From CAYHZL01 sp964361075 (lineage in GTDB: Bacteria > Bacteroidota > Ignavibacteria > UBA10030 > UBA8401): a stretch of DNA of 17,418 nt. Below, piece after piece: positions 13,693-17,418 of this stretch (its first letter is position 1; each line of letters starts with the position of its first letter). The notes beneath the pieces are model-generated. The model had not been told where the DNA came from, did not search any database, and saw only the letters and a list, made by a program, of their open reading frames with translations. Position numbers and translations under genes: made by a program. The stretch spans positions 1 through 17,418 of the forward strand of contig CAYHZL010000061.1 in NCBI GenBank assembly GCA_964361075.1. The letters are read 5' to 3'.

Positions 13693-14478
13693 TCAATACC
13701 CACGCGCGGACATTCGTTCTAAAATAATTGACGAACGACGAGCGACATATTTGGAAAGCACATTCGGCTGATGTTTCAACGGGCTGGGAATTACCGCCGC
13801 CAATTGCGCAGCTTCTTGCCGTGTTAAATTTGCAGCAGACTTTCCAAAATATTTTCTCGATGCGGCTTCAATTCCAAAAACACCATTTCCCAACTCTATG
13901 ATGTTTAAATAAATTTCTAAAATTCTTTTTTTTGAAAGTTGTCGTTCCATTCGTAATGTAATAACAAGTTCTTTCAATTTACGTAGTGGATCTTTTGATG
14001 TTGAAAGATATAAATTTTTGGCAAGCTGTTGCGAAATAGTACTGCCGCCACGCGCTGCTTTTCCTTTTTCGAGATTTTTTTCAATTGATTCTTCGAGTTC
14101 ATACCAATCCACGCCTCCGTGTTCATAGAATGTTCCATCTTCAGAAACAATAACAGCGTGGATAAGATGCGGAGAGATGTTGTAGAGTGGAACCCATTTT
14201 TGCGAAATTGAAAAAGGTTTATGTTCTGCATCCGCTTCACGGATTCGCTGCTTCATCAATGCCGTTCTATTCGGATTTTCTTTTTTCAGCGCTTGCAGAC
14301 TATTGTTTGGCAATACAAGATATTGCAACGTGGCAATTGCAAAAAAAGCGTACACAATTGTTTTCAATGTATGTTTTCGTGCCCACAGTACAAATTGATG
14401 TAACTGCATCTTCACGAAAAGATATATTTCGTGTAACGACAATTTTGCAATTCTGAAATCTTGTAATTTTGAAATCAT
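13693..14478 (-). CDS. mtgA: Monofunctional peptidoglycan glycosyltransferase
   Basis: GT51 transglycosylase that polymerises lipid II into glycan strands, without a penicillin-binding transpeptidase domain. One membrane anchor (VYAFFAIATLQYLVLP, about 42-57) precedes the catalytic domain. Catalytic motif SEDGTFYEHGGVD carries the first glutamate (E113 from this start), followed by RGGSTISQQLAKNLYL and then ERQLSKKRILEIYLN with the second glutamate (E188). GIEAASRKYFGKSAANLTRQEAAQLAAVIPSP closes the domain. Length 261 from ATG 14478. A GTG at 14484 overlaps the ruvX stop (TAGTG). An ATG at 14409 would give 238 residues, close to E. coli MtgA, and would leave a 74-nt gap holding a tandem repeat and a hairpin. 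No SD discriminates, so the start is uncertain. Confidence 0.93.
   Translation of the reverse strand: MISKLQDFRIAKLSLHEIYLFVKMQLHQFVLWARKHTLKTIVYAFFAIATLQYLVLPNNSLQALKKENPNRTALMKQRIREADAEHKPFSISQKWVPLYNISPHLIHAVIVSEDGTFYEHGGVDWYELEESIEKNLEKGKAARGGSTISQQLAKNLYLSTSKDPLRKLKELVITLRMERQLSKKRILEIYLNIIELGNGVFGIEAASRKYFGKSAANLTRQEAAQLAAVIPSPLKHQPNVLSKYVARRSSIILERMSARGY
14445..14476. repeat. Tandem 16-bp duplication at the mtgA 5' end
   Basis: On the minus strand GATTTCAAAATTACAA is followed directly by GATTTCAGAATTGCAA, 14 of 16 identical. Just downstream, CACGAAA (14413-14419) and TTTCGTG (14427-14433) form a 7-bp hairpin. Both features look intergenic, although they lie in the mtgA reading frame if the upstream starts are used. 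Confidence 0.6.
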
Positions 14479-14483
14479 TTGCA

Positions 14484-14927
14484 CTACCGTACTGTCTGAT
14501 CTAAAAAACTTTGCAGCAAAATTGTTGCAGCAACTTCATCAACTTTACCTTTATTTGTTTGCCGTTTCTTTTTTTTCGTACCCATAGCAAGAATTGATTG
14601 CTGTGCCATTCTTGAAGTAAAACGCTCGTCCCACTGTACAACTTCAACAGAAGTTTTAGCGCGCAACTGTTTGATGAATATATCTACCTCATCAGATTTC
14701 ATTCCCTTTTCGCCTTTTAATGTCAGCGGCAAACCAACAACGATGAGACTCACTTCTTTTTCTTGAACGATAAAAATAATAGTTTCAATTGCGTTCGGCG
14801 AATTGTGTATAGTGCCGAACCCCTGCGCAATGATACGCAAAGGATCACTCATTGCAATACCGATACGAACACTTCCGTAATCAATTGCTAATACTCTTCC
14901 TTCGTTATGATTCTTCAAAACGCTCAA
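14484..14927 (-). CDS. ruvX: RuvX/YqgF Holliday-junction-resolvase-like protein
   Basis: RNase H-fold nuclease; family members act in 16S rRNA 5' maturation and resemble Holliday-junction resolvases. 147 residues. Acidic active-site residues are in place: D16 in LAIDYGSVRIG, D100/E101 in QWDERFTS and D130 in KGKVDEVAA, with the loop IVVGLPLTLKGEKG between. The only possible starts are TTG codons (14927 or 14918), because a stop (TAA) lies three codons upstream and no ATG precedes the first beta strand. It overlaps the 3' end of rel by 23 nt, so translation probably depends on ribosomes finishing rel. The stop TAG shares bases with a GTG candidate start of mtgA. Confidence 0.94.
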   Translation of the reverse strand: MSVLKNHNEGRVLAIDYGSVRIGIAMSDPLRIIAQGFGTIHNSPNAIETIIFIVQEKEVSLIVVGLPLTLKGEKGMKSDEVDIFIKQLRAKTSVEVVQWDERFTSRMAQQSILAMGTKKKKRQTNKGKVDEVAATILLQSFLDQTVR

Positions 14928-17097
14928 CTTTCGTTACGCCTTTTGTCCGGCGAATTTTTTCTATGATTGCATTTAAGTGAGTGATGTTTTTAACATAGAT
15001 AATAAATTGTCCATCAAACAATCCGTCTTTTGTATTAATATTTACACTGCGAATATTTGTGTTGTTGTACGTTGAAATTGTCTGCGTAACATCATTTAAT
15101 AATCCGCTGCGATCATGTCCTGATATTTTTACACCGGAAATAAAATCTGCTTCTTCAGCTTTTGGCCACGAAACTTCTACAATCCTTGCCTCCCCATTAA
15201 CGCGCATTGATATGATGTTCCGACAATTCTTTCTATGAATTTTAATTCCTTCGCCTGTCGTAACAAATCCTACAATGTCATCGCCGGGAATCGGATTGCA
15301 ACACTTCGCGTAGTTGTGCATGAAGTTTGCTTCCGAACCAAAAAGCGAAATGCCGCTTGTAATACTTCTCGCGCTTTGCACAAATTTATCAAACAACGAT
15401 GCATCGTCTTTTACATCTTTACTTTCAACTTCCGTCTCTTTTGCAACGTGTGTCAGCAAATCAATCATCTCGTCCGGATTAATTTCCTGATTGCCAATTG
15501 CAAGATACAATGTTTGCGCATTATCCATTTTATGTTGATGAACGAATTGTGTCAGTTCATCATCGTTAATATGAATTTTTGCTTTCTTAATTTTCTTCTC
15601 CCAAATTTCCTTTCCTTCGTCACTCTTTTTCCGTGACTCCTCTTTTACCCAACGGCGAATGTGCGATTTCGCTTTATGCGTAACAACAAATTTTTCCCAA
15701 TCACTGTTTGGCGTTTGTTTTTTTGATGTAATAATTTCTATTTGATCGCCGCTGTGCAATACAGTATTTAACGTAACAATTCTGCCGTTTACTTTTGCAC
15801 CGATAATATGTTCACCAATGTTTGAATGAATATCGAATGCAAAATCAACAGGCGTTGCACCCTTCGGAAGGATTCTCAAATCACCTTTTGGTGTAAAGAC
15901 ATAAATTTCGTCTTGATACAGATTCAGTTTAAAACTTTCCATCAACTCTTTTGGAGTTTCATCATCGCTGTGTTGTTCAAATATTTCACGTACCCAATTC
16001 ACCCAGCTTTCAAGTTCTTTATCAAACGATGTTGCAGAATTATTTTCTTTGTAAAGCCAGTGTGCCGCAACACCACGCTCTGCTACTTCGTGCATCGTGC
16101 GCGTTCGGATTTGTACTTCAACCATTTTTCCTTCCGGTCCAACAACGGTGGTATGAAGGGATTGGTAACCATTTTTTTTCGGAATGGAAATATAATTTTT
16201 AAATCGTTCAGGAATTGGTTTATAAATTTCTGAAACAATTCCGTAGACAGTAAAACAATCATTATTCTCTTCGGTGTGCAAAATAATGCGGACGGCAAAC
16301 ATATCATAAATTTCATCGAGCGGTTTGCTTCGATTCACCATCTTATTGTAAATGCTGTACAAATGTTTCGGGCGACCTTCAACTTCAAATTTTATTTGTT
16401 CTTTGCGCAACCGAGTTTCAATCGGTACAATAAATTTACGAATGTAATGTTCGCGCTCGCGGCGTTTCGCGTTAATTGCATGAGCAATATCTTCATACTC
16501 TTTTCTGAACAAATATTTAAAAGCTTGATCTTCCAATTCCCATTTTATTTTTGCAAGACCGAAACGGTGAGCGAACGGCGCGTAGATATCGAGTGTCTCT
16601 TTGGCAATACGCTGCTGTCGTTCAACGGGAAGATATTCGAGCGTGCGCATGTTGTGAAGACGATCCGCGAATTTAATAATCATCACGCGAATGTCGTTGA
16701 CCATAGAAAGCAGCAGCTTGCGGTAATTTTCAGCCTGCGTTATTTCGTGGCTGCGAAAAATATCGGTAATTTTAGTTGCACCATCTACGATGTCAGCAAT
16801 CGTATCGCCAAATTCCTGACGAATATCTTTGATGCCGAATTCGGTATCTTCTGCTACATCATGAAGCAAGGCGCACGCAACGGACACATCATCTATTGCA
16901 ATTTCTTTTGCAACCACCATCGCAACTTCATACGGATGATAAAAAAATGGTTCACCCGAAACACGAATATCATGTTTGTGTGCTTCCAAACTCAGTTCAA
17001 ATGCACGTGTAATTAAATCTTCATCTACCGAACGAAGATTTTTTTTACACACGGTAAGCAGGTCGTCTAATTTTTTTTTATACTTTGGCTGAATCAT
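14905..17097 (-). CDS. rel: Bifunctional (p)ppGpp synthetase/hydrolase
   Basis: Long RelA/SpoT homologue controlling the stringent response; 730 residues with the complete domain set. The HD hydrolase domain (about 35-190) has H54, H79/D80, E83/D84 and D145/N149, so hydrolysis looks intact. The synthetase domain (about 235-350) has R242, D265 in YDMFAVR, YQSLHT (311-316) and catalytic E327 in VEVQIRT. TGS covers about 397-457. A zinc-finger-type region has C599, C600, H621 and C625. ACT covers about 653-727. Oddity: the RxKD motif that marks bifunctional Rel/SpoT enzymes reads RFKN (298-301). ATG start, 2 nt after the upstream TPR-like gene, no SD; the 3' end overlaps ruvX by 23 nt. relA or spoT would be the alternative symbols. 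Confidence 0.96.
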   Translation of the reverse strand: MIQPKYKKKLDDLLTVCKKNLRSVDEDLITRAFELSLEAHKHDIRVSGEPFFYHPYEVAMVVAKEIAIDDVSVACALLHDVAEDTEFGIKDIRQEFGDTIADIVDGATKITDIFRSHEITQAENYRKLLLSMVNDIRVMIIKFADRLHNMRTLEYLPVERQQRIAKETLDIYAPFAHRFGLAKIKWELEDQAFKYLFRKEYEDIAHAINAKRREREHYIRKFIVPIETRLRKEQIKFEVEGRPKHLYSIYNKMVNRSKPLDEIYDMFAVRIILHTEENNDCFTVYGIVSEIYKPIPERFKNYISIPKKNGYQSLHTTVVGPEGKMVEVQIRTRTMHEVAERGVAAHWLYKENNSATSFDKELESWVNWVREIFEQHSDDETPKELMESFKLNLYQDEIYVFTPKGDLRILPKGATPVDFAFDIHSNIGEHIIGAKVNGRIVTLNTVLHSGDQIEIITSKKQTPNSDWEKFVVTHKAKSHIRRWVKEESRKKSDEGKEIWEKKIKKAKIHINDDELTQFVHQHKMDNAQTLYLAIGNQEINPDEMIDLLTHVAKETEVESKDVKDDASLFDKFVQSARSITSGISLFGSEANFMHNYAKCCNPIPGDDIVGFVTTGEGIKIHRKNCRNIISMRVNGEARIVEVSWPKAEEADFISGVKISGHDRSGLLNDVTQTISTYNNTNIRSVNINTKDGLFDGQFIIYVKNITHLNAIIEKIRRTKGVTKVERFEES

Positions 17098-17099
17098 GG

Positions 17100-17418
17100 T
17101 TACTGTTGAACACGTTTCATTGTTGCATCACGGAGCAATTCTTCTGCTAACGAAATTTTTTTAGTGTATGATTTCGTAATTGTTGTCTGATATTTTTTAA
17201 GCGCAATAATTTTTTCACATTCTTCAATTACAGAATTATACTTTCCATCTTCCATTGCATACTGCGCAAGTTTAATTCTGCATGTCGCTTCGTTATAATA
17301 ATTTATTTTTGACGCACGCACAACACTTGTAAGAAGTGCCGCCACGGTGTTACGAAGTTCAGTCTTATTTCCGCTTTGTTCATAGATTGTCATCAATCCC
17401 CACAAGAACGAACGGTTA
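17100..17418 (-). CDS. TPR-like helical protein, 5' end outside the window
   Basis: Partial gene; the frame stays open to the right edge, so the N-terminus is missing. The visible ~105 residues are all-helical. LTSVVRASKINYYNEATCRIKLAQYAMEDGKYNSVIEECEKIIAL has the A-x-x-x-x-x-x-G-x-[YF]-x-x-A/I spacing of tetratricopeptide-type repeats, and the protein ends in a basic tail. It could be a scaffold or lipoprotein-like TPR protein; no function can be assigned. Its stop is 2 nt from the rel ATG, so it is co-transcribed with rel and upstream of it. Confidence 0.6.
   Translation of the reverse strand, partial: NRSFLWGLMTIYEQSGNKTELRNTVAALLTSVVRASKINYYNEATCRIKLAQYAMEDGKYNSVIEECEKIIALKKYQTTITKSYTKKISLAEELLRDATMKRVQQ

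Noticed and set aside
16276..17016. 246-codon open frame on the plus strand, antisense to rel
   Set aside because: It has no recognisable domain, is rich in Phe/Asn/Cys as expected for a shadow frame, and lies wholly opposite a gene with intact domain motifs.
1..17418. CRISPR array, tRNA or rRNA genes
   Set aside because: No regularly spaced direct repeats and no cloverleaf or rRNA-like stretch were seen on either strand.

Overview
The window is ordinary bacterial chromosome, compact and AT-rich (about 40% GC by eye). It carries 18 protein genes, 17 of them on the minus strand. No tRNA, rRNA, CRISPR, phage, transposase or defence cassette is visible. Gene content, a six-domain ribosomal protein S1, a DUF5683-like secreted or membrane protein and very sparse Shine-Dalgarno (SD) motifs suggest the Bacteroidota/Chlorobiota side of the FCB group, perhaps Ignavibacteria. 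This is inferred from style, not from a marker-gene search.

Reading along the minus strand (right to left): (1) 17418-12969 holds the 3' part of a TPR-like gene, a full-length bifunctional Rel (p)ppGpp synthetase/hydrolase, ruvX, the monofunctional transglycosylase mtgA and an AlbA_2/Schlafen-type regulator with a winged helix. These are packed with overlaps or gaps of a few bases. (2) The only plus-strand gene, a SpoU/TrmH-family RNA methyltransferase (12497-13030), converges on that operon and overlaps its last gene by 62 nt. (3) Divergent from it is cmk-ispH (4-nt overlap), then rpsA (S1), then mtaB and the DUF5683-like gene. cmk-ispH-rpsA is a known conserved neighbourhood. (4) A strong intrinsic terminator at 6403-6436 lies 9 nt before truA. 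truA heads truA-trpD-aldo/keto reductase-corC-like-trpC-trpF-trpB. Four tryptophan biosynthesis genes are therefore co-linear with two unrelated genes; trpA, trpE and trpG are not in the window.

The genes mostly serve housekeeping: tryptophan synthesis from anthranilate, tRNA modification (TruA, MtaB, probably the TrmH-like protein), translation (S1), CMP phosphorylation, isoprenoid synthesis (IspH), peptidoglycan polymerisation and the stringent response.

The part that gene annotation does not explain is a set of intergenic inverted-repeat elements (1291-1426, 10573-10640, 12341-12478). They have different bodies but share GTCA-type inner borders, and two of them share a nested double-inverted-repeat architecture. 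One supplies the last sense codons and the stop codon of trpF. I found no convincing new multi-gene system. The best leads are these repeats, the terminator abutting truA, the interrupted trp operon, and an Asp-to-Asn change in the RxKD motif of Rel.
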